From Streptococcus oralis subsp. dentisani (GTDB lineage: Bacteria; Bacillota; Bacilli; Lactobacillales; Streptococcaceae): 64,000 nucleotides of DNA. Where the stretch lies: assembly GCF_007475365.1 (NCBI RefSeq), contig NZ_CP034442.1, positions 558,001-622,000 on the forward strand, written 5' to 3'. The translations under genes and the position numbers were made by a program. Under the pieces are notes generated by a model. It was not told the DNA's origin. It made no database searches and saw nothing but the letters and a program-made list of their open reading frames with translations. Every line of letters begins with the position of its first letter. Position 1 is the first letter of the stretch. Below, piece after piece: positions 26,672 through 36,498 of the stretch.

Positions 26672-29230
26672 CTATTTGCTCTCCTTTAACAATGCCAACA
26701 ACTTTTGAGCTTCAGCCATAATGGTATTGTTATCCTGAGCACCAAATAGCAGGTTATTTTTTAAGCCAGTGAGAGTTTCTTTGGCATTGGACTTGATAAT
26801 GGGGTCTTGGATCTTTGTAAGTAGCTCTTCAACCTCTCTCAACTTCGCTTCAACCTTTTCAGTCTCGACCTGAGGTTCTTCTGGTTCCTCTGGTGACTCT
26901 TCTTCCGGCTCCTCAGTTGGTTTTGGAGATTCTGGTTTCTCACTTTGAGGCTTCTCTTCGCGTGGCTTTTCTTCCTCAGGTTTGTCTGTTCGAGGTTTCT
27001 CCTCTGATGGTTTTCCCGTTTGATTGGTATCAGCTTGACCATTTTGGTTTCTTTGAACATGGTCACTTGCATTGCCCCAACCACTATCTGAATGCGGACG
27101 TTCGTTTGGATGTTCGACATAGTACTTGACAGTCGCAAAGAGATCTTCTAGACTATACCCCTTAGGTGCCTCATAAAGTCCTTCGTCAAACCACTCAAAT
27201 TTGATGTTATGGTAATGGTCATAATGAGGTATGATTAAACTACCGTTTTTGACTTCCACAGTATGTTGGAGATTGTAAGGCATACGATCAAGGGGCACCT
27301 TCTTAGCTGCTTTCACGCGGTTGTAGATTGCTTCTGCTCCTTTAGCCTCTGTATTTCCTGGATACTGATGGTCTGTTGAAGGAGGAGTCAAACCTTTCTC
27401 TTTAGCATAAGCCTGGGCTGCCGCTCTTTCGGCTTCAGACAAACTATCTTTCTTAATCCAATGACTATGGGTCATATGTGGAGTTACATAAGCATCCCCC
27501 TCATCACTGGTGATATCACGAGGATCAAAGATATAGCCATCTTCTGTTGTATACTTGCCTGCCAACTTGGCTACTTGAATCTCATCATCAGTGTAGGCAA
27601 TTTGCGCATTTGGTTTTCCTAAACGTTCTGGATGACGAATCGGTGCTAGAAAGGCCAAGATATCATCCACCAACTTCACTTTATCACTTGAGTCATTATT
27701 GAGTCGTTCCAACAGTTTATCTAAAGCGTCAAAATCAGCTTGACGCCCTTTATTATCAAGTAAGTCTTGATGAACTGTTGCTAGTAAATCATAAGCCTTA
27801 TTGTAAAATCCTTGATCACCAGATGGGAGGTTGGTTTTCCTAGCTCCTAGCTTATGAGACAAACTTTCTTGCTTGGCTAGTTTACTATCAATGGCTGCTG
27901 CTGTTTCTGCTGAAAGTTCCTTGGCAGAAATATAACGTGAGGCTCCATTCTCCTCAAATACATAGCCATCAGCTACTTTTCGAATCGCTTGTTTGACCAA
28001 CTTTTTATCAATTGGATTGCTTGGAGCTGATTGAGGATTTGGTGTAGGTTGCGGACTTGGACTAGGTTCTGGAGTCGGTTGTGGACTTGGTTCTTCTGGC
28101 CTTGAATCTGGTACCCAATGGTTCGAACGATAACGAAGAGGAATAATACGAGCGATTCGTTCTTCCAATTCAGACATTTGTTCATAAGGGATAAAGTGGT
28201 AATGGTTACCATGAGGGACAGCTACACCTCTGGCTGTGCGACTTGTGATTTGTGCTGGGTCGAAAACAAGGCCATCAGATTCTACGTGTCGTTGGCTGAG
28301 TGGCAAGGCATAAAGTTGTTTCAGAAGGCCATCAATATCCTCATCACTTTGACTTGCTTGGTTATCGTCGCTACTGTTGTTAGCTGTGTTCGTGTTCGTA
28401 TAGCTGTTGCTTTGATTGTTATAGCTGTTGCCTTGATTATTATAGGATGGAGTCCATCTATCTACATCGCTGCTAGCACTGTTGTTATTGGTACGGCGAT
28501 AAGTAGGCATATTTGATTGGCCACTTCTACCAGATAGAAAGGCTTCTGCAGCAGCCAATTCGCTGGCAGACAAGTCACTCTTAGGAATATAGTGGAAGTG
28601 ATTGCCATGAGGAACGATATAGGCATCACCTGTATCTTCTATGATATCAGAGGCATTAAAGATATAACCATCATCTGTGGTGTAGCGTCCCTGTGAACGT
28701 GCCAAGGCTACCGCACCATCGTTTGCTGAAGTCCCTCTTTCACGATGCTGACTATGTTCTTGTTTTTGCCGATTGATTTCTTCTTTTGTACGGACATTAT
28801 CCGCATGGGTTGCATCCTTAAGGTAAACATAGTATTTTCCATCTACCTTGATCACATAACCACCCTTGATTTCACTGATAATATCCTCGTCCTTGAGCTG
28901 GTAGTTTGGATCCTTCATCAGCAACTCTTCACTGATGATAGCGTCATAAGGGACTTTGCCATTATAGTAATGATAGTGGTCGCCATGCGAAGTGACATAG
29001 CCCATGTCTGTTATCTTGATGACGATTTGCTCCGCATTGATGCCTTCTTTCTTGCTGACTTCATCAGGAGTCAGATTCTCCGTTTTTTGTGCCGCCTGTT
29101 TTCCATCTATATAGGAAATACGATTATTTTCTTTGACTGTTCTAGCTTGATACAGTCCCAACTCGTAAGAACAGACACTTAAAATTAAAGCTGCCGCAGA
29201 ACCAGCAAGGTATTTTTTATTAATTTTCAT
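26672..29230 (-). CDS. phtD: Histidine triad surface protein, PhtD-like
   Basis: This 852-aa exported protein has five HxxHxH triads (HGDHYH, HGNHFH, HGNHYH, HMTHSH, HYDHYH). Its C-terminal part, with KVPLDRMPYNLQ, HNIKFEWFDEGLYEAPKGYS and TLTGLKNNLLFG, closely matches the pneumococcal PhtA/B/D group, PhtD best. The N-terminal signal bears LSVC. Two low-complexity stretches occur, a SYNNQ repeat near residue 270 and a Pro/Glu/Lys repeat near residue 770. The ATG at 29230 follows AAAGAGAG. It has its own AdcR-flanked promoter and terminator. It supports zinc acquisition and binds complement factors in pneumococcus. Confidence 0.9.
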   Translation of the reverse strand: MKINKKYLAGSAAALILSVCSYELGLYQARTVKENNRISYIDGKQAAQKTENLTPDEVSKKEGINAEQIVIKITDMGYVTSHGDHYHYYNGKVPYDAIISEELLMKDPNYQLKDEDIISEIKGGYVIKVDGKYYVYLKDATHADNVRTKEEINRQKQEHSQHRERGTSANDGAVALARSQGRYTTDDGYIFNASDIIEDTGDAYIVPHGNHFHYIPKSDLSASELAAAEAFLSGRSGQSNMPTYRRTNNNSASSDVDRWTPSYNNQGNSYNNQSNSYTNTNTANNSSDDNQASQSDEDIDGLLKQLYALPLSQRHVESDGLVFDPAQITSRTARGVAVPHGNHYHFIPYEQMSELEERIARIIPLRYRSNHWVPDSRPEEPSPQPTPEPSPSPQPTPNPQSAPSNPIDKKLVKQAIRKVADGYVFEENGASRYISAKELSAETAAAIDSKLAKQESLSHKLGARKTNLPSGDQGFYNKAYDLLATVHQDLLDNKGRQADFDALDKLLERLNNDSSDKVKLVDDILAFLAPIRHPERLGKPNAQIAYTDDEIQVAKLAGKYTTEDGYIFDPRDITSDEGDAYVTPHMTHSHWIKKDSLSEAERAAAQAYAKEKGLTPPSTDHQYPGNTEAKGAEAIYNRVKAAKKVPLDRMPYNLQHTVEVKNGSLIIPHYDHYHNIKFEWFDEGLYEAPKGYSLEDLFATVKYYVEHPNERPHSDSGWGNASDHVQRNQNGQADTNQTGKPSEEKPRTDKPEEEKPREEKPQSEKPESPKPTEEPEEESPEEPEEPQVETEKVEAKLREVEELLTKIQDPIIKSNAKETLTGLKNNLLFGAQDNNTIMAEAQKLLALLKESK
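26872..27010 (-). repeat. Pro/Glu/Lys-rich degenerate repeat in phtD
   Basis: The coding strand holds degenerate EEKPR / SEKPES / PEEP units, a low-complexity linker between the last triad domain and the C-terminal helical end. Confidence 0.6.
28400..28441 (-). repeat. 21-bp tandem repeat in phtD
   Basis: Two adjacent 21-bp units (28400-28420 and 28421-28441, two mismatches) encode repeated SYNNQxN heptapeptides. Being in multiples of 3, copy-number change would alter length without shifting frame. Confidence 0.7.
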
Positions 29231-29301
29231 CGAAACTCTCTTTCTTTTTGATATTTCTATTTGCAATTCATTTCTAAATTGCAGAAACTCCTCTCTATTA
29301 C

Positions 29302-29363
29302 TTAACTGGTTAATAGTTTACTCCTAAATTTGCAACTTGTCAAGGATTTTATGAACCAGTTAA
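29302..29363. promoter_or_regulatory. AdcR operators and promoter of phtD
   Basis: A perfect AdcR box TTAACTGGTTAA (29302-29313) lies at the start region and a one-mismatch box TGAACCAGTTAA (29352-29363) upstream. Between them is the minus-strand promoter TTGACA (29338-29343), 17 bp, TAAACT (29315-29320). Repression by zinc-bound AdcR is expected. Confidence 0.85.
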
Positions 29364-29449
29364 GTATTTTTCATTCTGCTCCACTACTTTTTCTTTAAAA
29401 GGTTTCATGTAATCAGCTTTCCTGAAATTTCTTTTAAAAATACCAAAAA

Positions 29450-29476
29450 AAGTCCCTGCAACTTAGTTACAGGGAT
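29450..29476 (-). terminator. Terminator of ptsHI
   Basis: An ATCCCTGTAAC/GTTGCAGGGAC stem (one mismatch) and a seven-T run on the minus strand follow the ptsI stop. Confidence 0.85.
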
Positions 29477-29483
29477 CTTTCGA

Positions 29484-31217
29484 TTAATCAAAATTAACGT
29501 ATTCTTTTTGAAGTTCAAGAACTTCTTCCATCGTTGAGCATTCTGTAAGGGCACGGTTTGCGTACTCTTCCATCTTAGCTGTGTCGAGTTTCTTCATCAA
29601 GCTACGTGTACGAAGTACAGATGTCGCTGACATAGAGAACTCATCCAAGCCCATTCCGACAAGAAGTGGAACAGCTTGTTGGTCACCAGCCATCTCACCA
29701 CACATACCAGCCCATTTACCTTCAGCGTGAGCTGCTTTAATAACGTTGTTGATCAAACGAAGGATTGATGGGTTATATGGTTGGTAAAGGTATGAAACTT
29801 GTTCGTTCATACGGTCTGCTGCCATTGTGTATTGGATCAAGTCATTTGTACCAATTGAGAAGAAGTCAACTTCTTTCGCAAATTGATCTGCAAGCATGGC
29901 TGCTGCAGGGATCTCGATCATGATACCAACTTGGATATTGTCCGCAACTGCAACACCTTCAGCAAGAAGGTTTGCTTTTTCTTCGTCAAAGACTGCTTTA
30001 GCTGCACGGAATTCTTTCAAGAGCGCAACCATTGGGAACATGATACGCAATTGACCATGAACAGATGCACGAAGAAGGGCACGGATTTGTGTGCGGAACA
30101 TAGCATCTCCAGTTTCAGAAATAGAGATACGAAGGGCACGGAATCCAAGGAATGGGTTCATTTCGTGAGGCATATCGAAGTAAGGAAGTTCCTTGTCTCC
30201 ACCGATATCCATTGTACGAACGACAACAGGTTTACCGTTCATTCCTTCAAGTACAGCCTTGTAAGCTTCGTACTGCTCATCTTCTGTTGGGAAGTCTTGA
30301 GAATCCATGTACAAGAACTCTGTACGGTAAAGGCCAACAGCTTCAGCGCCATTGTCATTGACACCTTCAACGTCTTTTGGAGTACCGATGTTGGCAGCCA
30401 ATTCAAAGTGTTTACCATCAGCAGTCACTGTTTGTGCATCTTTCAAGAGTGCCCATTCAGCTTTTTGCTTCGCATAAGCTTCACCAGCAGCCTTGAATTC
30501 TGCTGCTTGCTCATCAGTTGGGTTGATAATAACCTCACCAGTGATACCGTTAACGGCAAGAATGTCACCATCTTTAACGATTTCAGTGATGTTGTTTGTA
30601 CCCAATACAGCAGCAATTTCAAGTGTACGTGCCATGATAGCTGAGTGGCTTGTACGTCCACCGATGTTGGTTACAAAAGCTTTAACAAAGTTTTTGTCCA
30701 ATTGAGCTGTATCAGAAGGAGTCAAGTCGTGCGCAATCACGATCACTTCTTCATTGATAGAAGCTGGGTTTGGCAATTTTTTACCAAGGAGGTTTGCCAA
30801 TACACGTTTTGTCACGTCGCGGATATCCGCTGCACGTTCTTGCATGTATGGGTTGTCTTCCATGCCCTCAAAGATAGTGATAAACATGTCTGTTACTTCT
30901 TTCAGACCTGCTTCTGCATTCACTTTCTTCGCACGGATTGTTTCCTTGATTTGGCTAATCATTTCTGGGTCAGCAAGAACCATTAAGTGAGCGTCAAAAA
31001 CTTGAGCTGCTTCTTCACCGAGCGTACCTACTGCTTTCTCACGGATAACAGAAAGCTCGTCTTGTGATGCTTTTAGAGCGACATCAAGGCGAGCTTCTTC
31101 TGCGTTTGTATCTTCGACTGTAACAGTCTCAAATGACAAATCCGGTTGAACGAGTAGATATGCTTTTGCAACTGCAACACCATCAGATGCTGCGATTCCT
31201 TTAAGCATTTCTGTCAT
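29484..31217 (-). CDS. ptsI: PTS enzyme I
   Basis: This 577-aa phosphoenolpyruvate-protein phosphotransferase autophosphorylates from PEP and passes phosphate to HPr, energising every PTS in the cell, including the lactose and galactitol-type systems in this window. The active histidine is in [12 protein letters not shown]. The PEP-binding barrel shows the [19 protein letters not shown] signature, and the catalytic Cys is in [11 protein letters not shown]. Full length; it begins 5 bp after the ptsH stop in the same operon. Confidence 0.98.
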   Translation of the reverse strand: MTEMLKGIAASDGVAVAKAYLLVQPDLSFETVTVEDTNAEEARLDVALKASQDELSVIREKAVGTLGEEAAQVFDAHLMVLADPEMISQIKETIRAKKVNAEAGLKEVTDMFITIFEGMEDNPYMQERAADIRDVTKRVLANLLGKKLPNPASINEEVIVIAHDLTPSDTAQLDKNFVKAFVTNIGGRTSHSAIMARTLEIAAVLGTNNITEIVKDGDILAVNGITGEVIINPTDEQAAEFKAAGEAYAKQKAEWALLKDAQTVTADGKHFELAANIGTPKDVEGVNDNGAEAVGLYRTEFLYMDSQDFPTEDEQYEAYKAVLEGMNGKPVVVRTMDIGGDKELPYFDMPHEMNPFLGFRALRISISETGDAMFRTQIRALLRASVHGQLRIMFPMVALLKEFRAAKAVFDEEKANLLAEGVAVADNIQVGIMIEIPAAAMLADQFAKEVDFFSIGTNDLIQYTMAADRMNEQVSYLYQPYNPSILRLINNVIKAAHAEGKWAGMCGEMAGDQQAVPLLVGMGLDEFSMSATSVLRTRSLMKKLDTAKMEEYANRALTECSTMEEVLELQKEYVNFD

Positions 31218-31222
31218 TTTCC

Positions 31223-31486
31223 TTATGCCAATCCTTCTTTTTCCATAGTTTCAGTGATAGCAGCGATTGCGTCGTCAGCATCTGCACCTTCAGCTGAAAT
31301 TGTAACGTCAGCACCTTGGCCAACACCAAGACTCATAACACCCATGATAGATTTAAGGTTTACTGATTTACCTTTGTACTCAAGAGTGATATCTGAAGCA
31401 AATTTGCTAGCTGTTTGAACCAACAATGTTGCTGGACGTGCGTGAATACCTGTTTCTGCCACTACGTGGAAATCTTTAGAAGCCAT
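31223..31486 (-). CDS. ptsH: Phosphocarrier protein HPr
   Basis: This 87-aa HPr carries phosphate on His15 ([12 protein letters not shown]) and is regulated on Ser46 ([11 protein letters not shown]) by HPr kinase. HPr-Ser-P is the corepressor of CcpA, linking to the cre-like site at the lac operon. Length is normal. It is the first gene of the ptsHI operon, from a promoter at 31549-31577. Confidence 0.98.
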   Translation of the reverse strand: MASKDFHVVAETGIHARPATLLVQTASKFASDITLEYKGKSVNLKSIMGVMSLGVGQGADVTISAEGADADDAIAAITETMEKEGLA

Positions 31487-31548
31487 AGTTTGACTCTCCT
31501 TTAAGTGTTTTCTTTTTGAGTTATATGTGATAACCCTTACAAGATTGT

Positions 31549-31577
31549 ATTATATCATCTTCAAGATAATTTTTCAA
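31549..31577 (-). promoter_or_regulatory. Promoter of ptsHI
   Basis: TTGAAA (31572-31577), a 17-bp spacer and an extended -10 TGATATAAT (hexamer 31549-31554) on the minus strand. Confidence 0.8.
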
Positions 31578-31950
31578 GTATTTTATGGACTTTTACTGAA
31601 AATGAAATTACTTCTTTTTCTATTATAATGAGCACTCTAGCAATTAAATAGCATATCTAAACACTAATTGTTCAAAAATGTTATCATCAAAATTCAATTT
31701 TCAAAGCTATTTTCTCTTAATATCAATCAGAAGACAATCCTAGTAAATAATGAAAAAATAATACTATTTAGTTATAATTAATATAACTCAGCCAACCTAT
31801 TATTTGAAAAGGCTTCATCAAATACTGAAATTCTAAAACCTACTCTTACCATCAACAGTAGAGAATTTATTCAATTTGCTACTTAAAGTAAAATAGGCTT
31901 GTAGCACCTAACAGTAAAAATGTAGATATATCTAAGTAGTATAAGTAGAA
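31578..31950. other. AT-rich intergenic stretch, no gene seen
   Basis: About 370 bp of very AT-rich sequence between the ptsHI promoter and the hydrolase stop. Stops are frequent in all frames, and I see no RNA gene or clear hairpin terminator. It may be remnant or transferred DNA. Confidence 0.5.
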
Positions 31951-33171
31951 CTAAAACTTTGATTGATTCCATTCAAATAAAGTATCCAACCAATCAAAAA
32001 CGACATTATGGGCGAGTCTTAAATTATTGACTTGGCAATGAGCGTCCGCACCACTTTCCGCCTCAAATACTTGAAGTTTAGTTTGTTGATTTTTAGATTT
32101 AAGTGATTCATAAATTACCTTAGTTTGATGCTGCAGTTCAGCACCCTCACCCTTTCCCATGATAAACAGGCATGGGCATTGAATTTTTTTATAATCTACA
32201 TTCTTTGCATAGTTAAATACATCATCAATAGCACTCTTAAAATCAGAAGTACCAAACTGCCATGCATACTTTTTAAGATTCAAATTTGCTGATTCATTCA
32301 AATTTCCAGCTAATTTTAAAATGGCATTTATTAACCAACTAGGTGCTTTCAAACTTGATCCGAATTCTTTTCTGAAGAGCTCTGCAACGTCGTAAATAGG
32401 GGTACTAGCAATCCAAGCATGAATTCTTGGATCCTTTTCGACAGCTTGTGCGGTAAAATATCCCCCTCCGCTGACACCATAAATGGCTAAATAATTTAGT
32501 TTAGGATTTCTATTTTCCAACCAGTCTATGCATAATGAAATTGGAATAGAGGCATCCACACCAAAGATTAGCCCTCTACTAGGATTGCTCCCTTGACCAG
32601 GAAGGTCAACCATTAAAACATTATAATTTCGTATCCATCCAGGATATCCTGCAAAATAAAATAAATCTTCGCGATAAGTATCACCTCCACCGATCATAAT
32701 CAGCGTTGGGCAATTATCACCGCTATGAAGATAATAACCAGGCAAGTAGGAATCCTGATAAGCAATAGTTAGTTTTTCAATCGGTGTACCTAGTGAATGA
32801 ATTGCACTAGAGAACGCCTTCTCCATTTGACAAACGATAGGTAAGTATTCGGCAGAAAATGGATCAGTAAACTGGATTGCCGATCGAAGTGAGTAGGTCT
32901 GTGCGAGATAATACTGCGCCTTTGTTTGTTCACTCAAACCTAAATTACTAACCTTTTGTTCAAGATAGTTCACATGTGATAAAAACTCATTTTTCCAGTC
33001 ATCAGGTTTTGGTGAATTACCTAACTTTTGAGCAAGATAATACAGCTCTCCATGAGAGAAGCCAAAAACTTCACCGATTCCTAGCAACCAATTAAAGAAA
33101 AAATCCGTATCCCCATTCTTAAAAAATACACGAGTAGATTGCCGTTTTAAAATAACCTCGTTTTCTTTCAC
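31951..33171 (-). CDS. Alpha/beta hydrolase (FrsA / DUF1100-like)
   Basis: This 406-aa cytoplasmic alpha/beta-hydrolase has a long helical N-terminal cap and a C-terminal catalytic domain. The domain has an oxyanion region (TLIMIGGGDTYREDLFYFAG), the nucleophile elbow GVSGGG, and a catalytic Asp/His end (ESGADAHCQVNN). The layout resembles FrsA and the dihydroxypseudooxynicotine hydrolase group. The start is a GTG at 33171 after AGGAGG; the ATG at 33192 lies upstream of that site. It stands alone in an AT-rich region between ptsHI and nrdH, so it is probably an accessory gene. Substrate is unknown. Confidence 0.78.
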   Translation of the reverse strand: MKENEVILKRQSTRVFFKNGDTDFFFNWLLGIGEVFGFSHGELYYLAQKLGNSPKPDDWKNEFLSHVNYLEQKVSNLGLSEQTKAQYYLAQTYSLRSAIQFTDPFSAEYLPIVCQMEKAFSSAIHSLGTPIEKLTIAYQDSYLPGYYLHSGDNCPTLIMIGGGDTYREDLFYFAGYPGWIRNYNVLMVDLPGQGSNPSRGLIFGVDASIPISLCIDWLENRNPKLNYLAIYGVSGGGYFTAQAVEKDPRIHAWIASTPIYDVAELFRKEFGSSLKAPSWLINAILKLAGNLNESANLNLKKYAWQFGTSDFKSAIDDVFNYAKNVDYKKIQCPCLFIMGKGEGAELQHQTKVIYESLKSKNQQTKLQVFEAESGADAHCQVNNLRLAHNVVFDWLDTLFEWNQSKF

Positions 33172-33717
33172 CACGCACCTCCTGATTTGCATTCTTTCAT
33201 TTATTAATCTATTAATCCTATTTCCCTAACAACATTATACTATATATTTCCACAGTAAGTATAAGTTTCTAAAGTGAATAACTCTATTCTAATAGTTTTT
33301 GCATATTCAACATTTATCTAACTCATCTACTGTCTTTTATATTTTTTAAATAGTCTATATACCTAAATATCGTAATCGCTATAAACTCTTTTCATAGCTT
33401 CATTTTTAAATTTATTCCTATCTATAAGTTCTATGGTCACTACTAGTATACCACATAAAGCGAATACTTCCCAAAAATTACAGTTATATACTCTCTATCA
33501 AGAATACGAAATTCATAATCTATTTGGATGAATGCAGTATAATCTAACATCTTCATTTTAGTTATCTTTTAAATATTTTAATACAAAATATAGGGACATC
33601 TTGTGCAGAGACTTTCTTTTTTTCATTAATATTACAGTTTCAGTTTTGTTAAAGCATTGTCTCCGCTAAACTTATTCATGCTCTTACGATTTTTGCCATT
33701 TTCAACTTCTTTCAAAA
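33172..33717. other. AT-rich intergenic stretch, no gene seen
   Basis: Roughly 550 bp of AT-rich DNA upstream of the hydrolase with no ORF of note. A minus-strand TATAAT near 33235-33240 could serve the hydrolase, but no -35 is convincing. I see nothing else supportable before the NrdR-like boxes. Confidence 0.5.
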
Positions 33718-33776
33718 ACCACTATATCTTGTATTTTAATTTTAAAACTGTAACTTTTAGGCACAAGATTTAGTTT
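33718..33776. promoter_or_regulatory. Putative NrdR box pair upstream of nrdH
   Basis: Two imperfect palindromes resemble the NrdR box (ACACWATATMTTGT-like): ACCACTATATCTTGTA (33718-33733) and GCACAAGATTTAGTTT (33761-33776). Their centres are 43 bp apart, about four helical turns, just upstream of the nrdH promoter. NrdR boxes usually come in pairs in helical phase before nrd operons. Confidence 0.5.
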
Positions 33777-33783
33777 AAAAAGT

Positions 33784-33811
33784 TTGACAAAGTTTTTTTT
33801 TCTGATATACT
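33784..33811 (+). promoter_or_regulatory. Promoter of nrdH-nrdE
   Basis: TTGACA (33784-33789), a 16-bp T-rich spacer and an extended -10 TGATATACT (hexamer 33806-33811). Confidence 0.8.
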
Positions 33812-33845
33812 AAGAAAGTAATCAAATTTTATGAGGAGTTACGAA

Positions 33846-34064
33846 ATGGTAACGGTTTATTCTAAAAATAATTGTGTACAATGTAAAATGACCAAACGTT
33901 TCTTGGATAGCAACAATGTCGCTTATCGTGAGATCAATCTCGACGAGCAACCAGAGTATATCGACCAAGTTAAAGAGCTTGGTTTCAGCGCTGCTCCTGT
34001 TATCCAAACACCAACTGAAGTCTTTTCAGGTTTCCAACCAGGAAAACTGAAACAATTAGCATAA
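33846..34064 (+). CDS. nrdH: Glutaredoxin-like NrdH
   Basis: This 72-aa NrdH redoxin keeps the class Ib ribonucleotide reductase in its reduced state. The redox site CVQC is at residues ~11-14, and the thioredoxin-fold features SAAPVIQTP and FSGFQPGKLKQL follow. Start choice: the ATG at 33846 is preceded by GAGGAG; an upstream ATG at 33831 lies across that site. It is first in the nrdH-nrdE unit. Confidence 0.96.
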   Translation: MVTVYSKNNCVQCKMTKRFLDSNNVAYREINLDEQPEYIDQVKELGFSAAPVIQTPTEVFSGFQPGKLKQLA

Positions 34065-34144
34065 TCTTAGTACATCATCCAGAAGAAATTGCTTCTAGGG
34101 CTAACTTAGAGGCCTTTCTTTTGTAATTAGATAAGGGAAATTTT

Positions 34145-36304
34145 ATGGGATTAAAACATCTTGAGGACGTGACTTACTTCCGTCTCAATAACGAAATCAA
34201 CCGTCCTGTCAATGGACAAATCATGCTTCATAAAGATAAAGAAGCCTTGGATGCCTTCTTTAAAGAAAATGTGGTTCCAAACACTATGGTTTTTGATTCA
34301 ATCACTGATAAAATCAACTACCTCATTGAACACAACTACATTGAAACAGCATTTATCAAGAAATACCGTTCAGAGTTTTTGGAAGAATTGCATCAATTTA
34401 TCAAGGACCAAAACTTTCAATTCAAGTCTTTCATGGCTGCCTATAAGTTCTATAATCAATATGCCTTGAAGACTAACGACGGGGAATACTATCTTGAAAG
34501 CATGGAAGACCGTGTCTTCTTTAACGCACTATATTTTGCAGATGGTGATGAAGCGATTGCGACTGATATTGCCAATGAAATCATCCACCAACGCTACCAA
34601 CCTGCTACTCCTTCCTTCTTGAATGCTGGACGTGCTCGTCGTGGGGAGTTGGTATCCTGTTTCTTGATTCAGGTGACTGATGATATGAACTCTATCGGAC
34701 GTTCCATCAACTCAGCTCTTCAACTTTCACGTATCGGTGGTGGTGTGGGAATTTCCCTCAGCAACCTTCGTGAAGCCGGAGCTCCTATCAAAGGTTATGA
34801 AGGTGCTGCTTCTGGTGTCGTACCAGTTATGAAGCTTTTTGAAGACAGCTTCTCTTACTCAAACCAACTCGGGCAACGTCAAGGTGCTGGGGTTGTCTAC
34901 CTCAACGTCTTTCACCCTGACATCATCGCCTTCCTTTCTACTAAGAAAGAAAATGCCGATGAAAAAGTTCGTGTGAAGACTCTTTCACTTGGTGTAGTGG
35001 TACCAGATAAATTCTACGAATTGGCTCGTAAAAATGAAGAAATGTATCTCTTTAGCCCATACTCTGTAGAGCTTGAATATGGTGTGCCGTTCAACTATAT
35101 CGACATCACTGAAAAATACGATGAATTGGTCGCAAATCCAAACATCCGCAAGACAAAAATCAAAGCTCGTGATTTGGAAACTGAAATTTCTAAATTGCAA
35201 CAAGAGTCTGGTTACCCTTATGTAGTCAACATTGATACAGCCAACCGTGCAAATCCTGTTGATGGAAAAATCATCATGAGTAACTTGTGTTCTGAGATTC
35301 TTCAAGTTCAAGAACCAAGCTTGATCAACGATGCTCAAGAATTCCTTCAAATGGGAACAGACGTTTCATGTAACCTTGGATCAACAAACGTGGTCAACAT
35401 GATGACCTCACCTGACTTTGGTCGTTCTATCCGCGCTATGGTTCGTGCCCTTACTTTCGTTACAGATAGTTCGCACATCGTAGCTGTTCCTACTATCGAC
35501 CACGGAAATAGTTTGGCTCACACCTTTGGTCTTGGTGCCATGGGACTTCATAGTTACCTTGCCCAACAACTCATCGAATACGGATCTCCTGAGTCAGTTG
35601 AATTTACAAGCATCTACTTTATGCTTATGAACTACTGGACCTTGGTAGAATCAAACAATATCGCTCGCGAGCGTGGTGTAACCTTCCACAACTTTGACAA
35701 ATCAGACTATGCTAACGGAAGCTACTTCGAAAAGTATGTGACAGGCGAATTTGTTCCAAAATCAGACCGTGTTAAAGAACTCTTCAAAGATGTCTTTATT
35801 CCAAGTGCTGCTGACTGGGCTGAACTTCGCGAAAAGGTTCAAGCAGATGGTCTTTATCACCAAAACCGCCTTGCTGTAGCTCCAAATGGTTCTATCAGCT
35901 ACATCAACGACGTTTCTGCTTCTATCCATCCTATTACGCAACGCATCGAAGAACGTCAAGAGAAGAAAATCGGTAAAATCTACTATCCAGCTGCAGGCTT
36001 GTCTACAGATACCATTCCTTACTACACTTCTGCTTATGACATGGATATGCGTAAGGTGATTGATGTTTACGCTGCTGCAACAGAGCACGTGGATCAAGGG
36101 CTTTCACTCACCCTCTTCATGCGTAGCGATATTCCAAAAGGTCTTTATGAATGGAAGAAAGAAAACAAACAAACGACACGTGACTTGTCTATCCTTCGTA
36201 ACTATGCCTTTAACAAGGGTATCAAGTCAATTTACTACGTCCGTACCTTTACAGACGACGGTGGAGAGGTCGGCGCTAATCAATGTGAAAGTTGTGTGAT
36301 TTAA
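34145..36304 (+). CDS. nrdE: Class Ib ribonucleotide reductase, alpha subunit
   Basis: This 719-aa NrdE reduces ribonucleoside diphosphates to deoxy forms aerobically. Visible are the conserved ATPSFLNAGRARRGELVSC region with one redox cysteine, the radical-site region NLCSEI, and the C-terminal thiol pair CESC in the GANQCESCVI tail that is re-reduced by NrdH. The N-terminal ATP cone of class Ia is absent, as expected for class Ib. An 80-bp gap separates it from nrdH. NrdF follows after a terminator and its own promoter. Confidence 0.97.
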   Translation: MGLKHLEDVTYFRLNNEINRPVNGQIMLHKDKEALDAFFKENVVPNTMVFDSITDKINYLIEHNYIETAFIKKYRSEFLEELHQFIKDQNFQFKSFMAAYKFYNQYALKTNDGEYYLESMEDRVFFNALYFADGDEAIATDIANEIIHQRYQPATPSFLNAGRARRGELVSCFLIQVTDDMNSIGRSINSALQLSRIGGGVGISLSNLREAGAPIKGYEGAASGVVPVMKLFEDSFSYSNQLGQRQGAGVVYLNVFHPDIIAFLSTKKENADEKVRVKTLSLGVVVPDKFYELARKNEEMYLFSPYSVELEYGVPFNYIDITEKYDELVANPNIRKTKIKARDLETEISKLQQESGYPYVVNIDTANRANPVDGKIIMSNLCSEILQVQEPSLINDAQEFLQMGTDVSCNLGSTNVVNMMTSPDFGRSIRAMVRALTFVTDSSHIVAVPTIDHGNSLAHTFGLGAMGLHSYLAQQLIEYGSPESVEFTSIYFMLMNYWTLVESNNIARERGVTFHNFDKSDYANGSYFEKYVTGEFVPKSDRVKELFKDVFIPSAADWAELREKVQADGLYHQNRLAVAPNGSISYINDVSASIHPITQRIEERQEKKIGKIYYPAAGLSTDTIPYYTSAYDMDMRKVIDVYAAATEHVDQGLSLTLFMRSDIPKGLYEWKKENKQTTRDLSILRNYAFNKGIKSIYYVRTFTDDGGEVGANQCESCVI

Positions 36305-36397
36305 TTTTTGCTTGAGGAAACTACATTTTCTCAGATTACTGATTAAGTTACTCGCCAGACAAAACTTGATAAGTATCTTAAATACTATGAAAAACTA

Positions 36398-36421
36398 AAA
36401 AGTCGGGCCTCCGACTTTTTG
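36398..36421 (+). terminator. Terminator between nrdE and nrdF
   Basis: An AAAAGTCGG/CCGACTTTT stem with a 4-nt loop and a T-run about 95 bp past the nrdE stop. Confidence 0.85.
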
Positions 36422-36445
36422 TGCGATACTCTTCTCAGACTATGA

Positions 36446-36451
36446 TAAAAT
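36446..36451 (+). promoter_or_regulatory. Extended -10 promoter of nrdF
   Basis: A TGATAAAAT extended -10 (hexamer 36446-36451) lies 47 bp before nrdF, downstream of the nrdE terminator; no -35 is obvious. The two subunits are therefore probably in separate transcripts. Confidence 0.55.
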
Positions 36452-36498
36452 AGAGATGATTTGACAATCGCATTATTACATACAGAAAGAGATTTCAA

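Noticed and set aside
29883-30644. 253-aa plus-strand ORF
   Set aside because: It lies antisense within ptsI; the Cys/His-rich translation is a shadow of the conserved gene.
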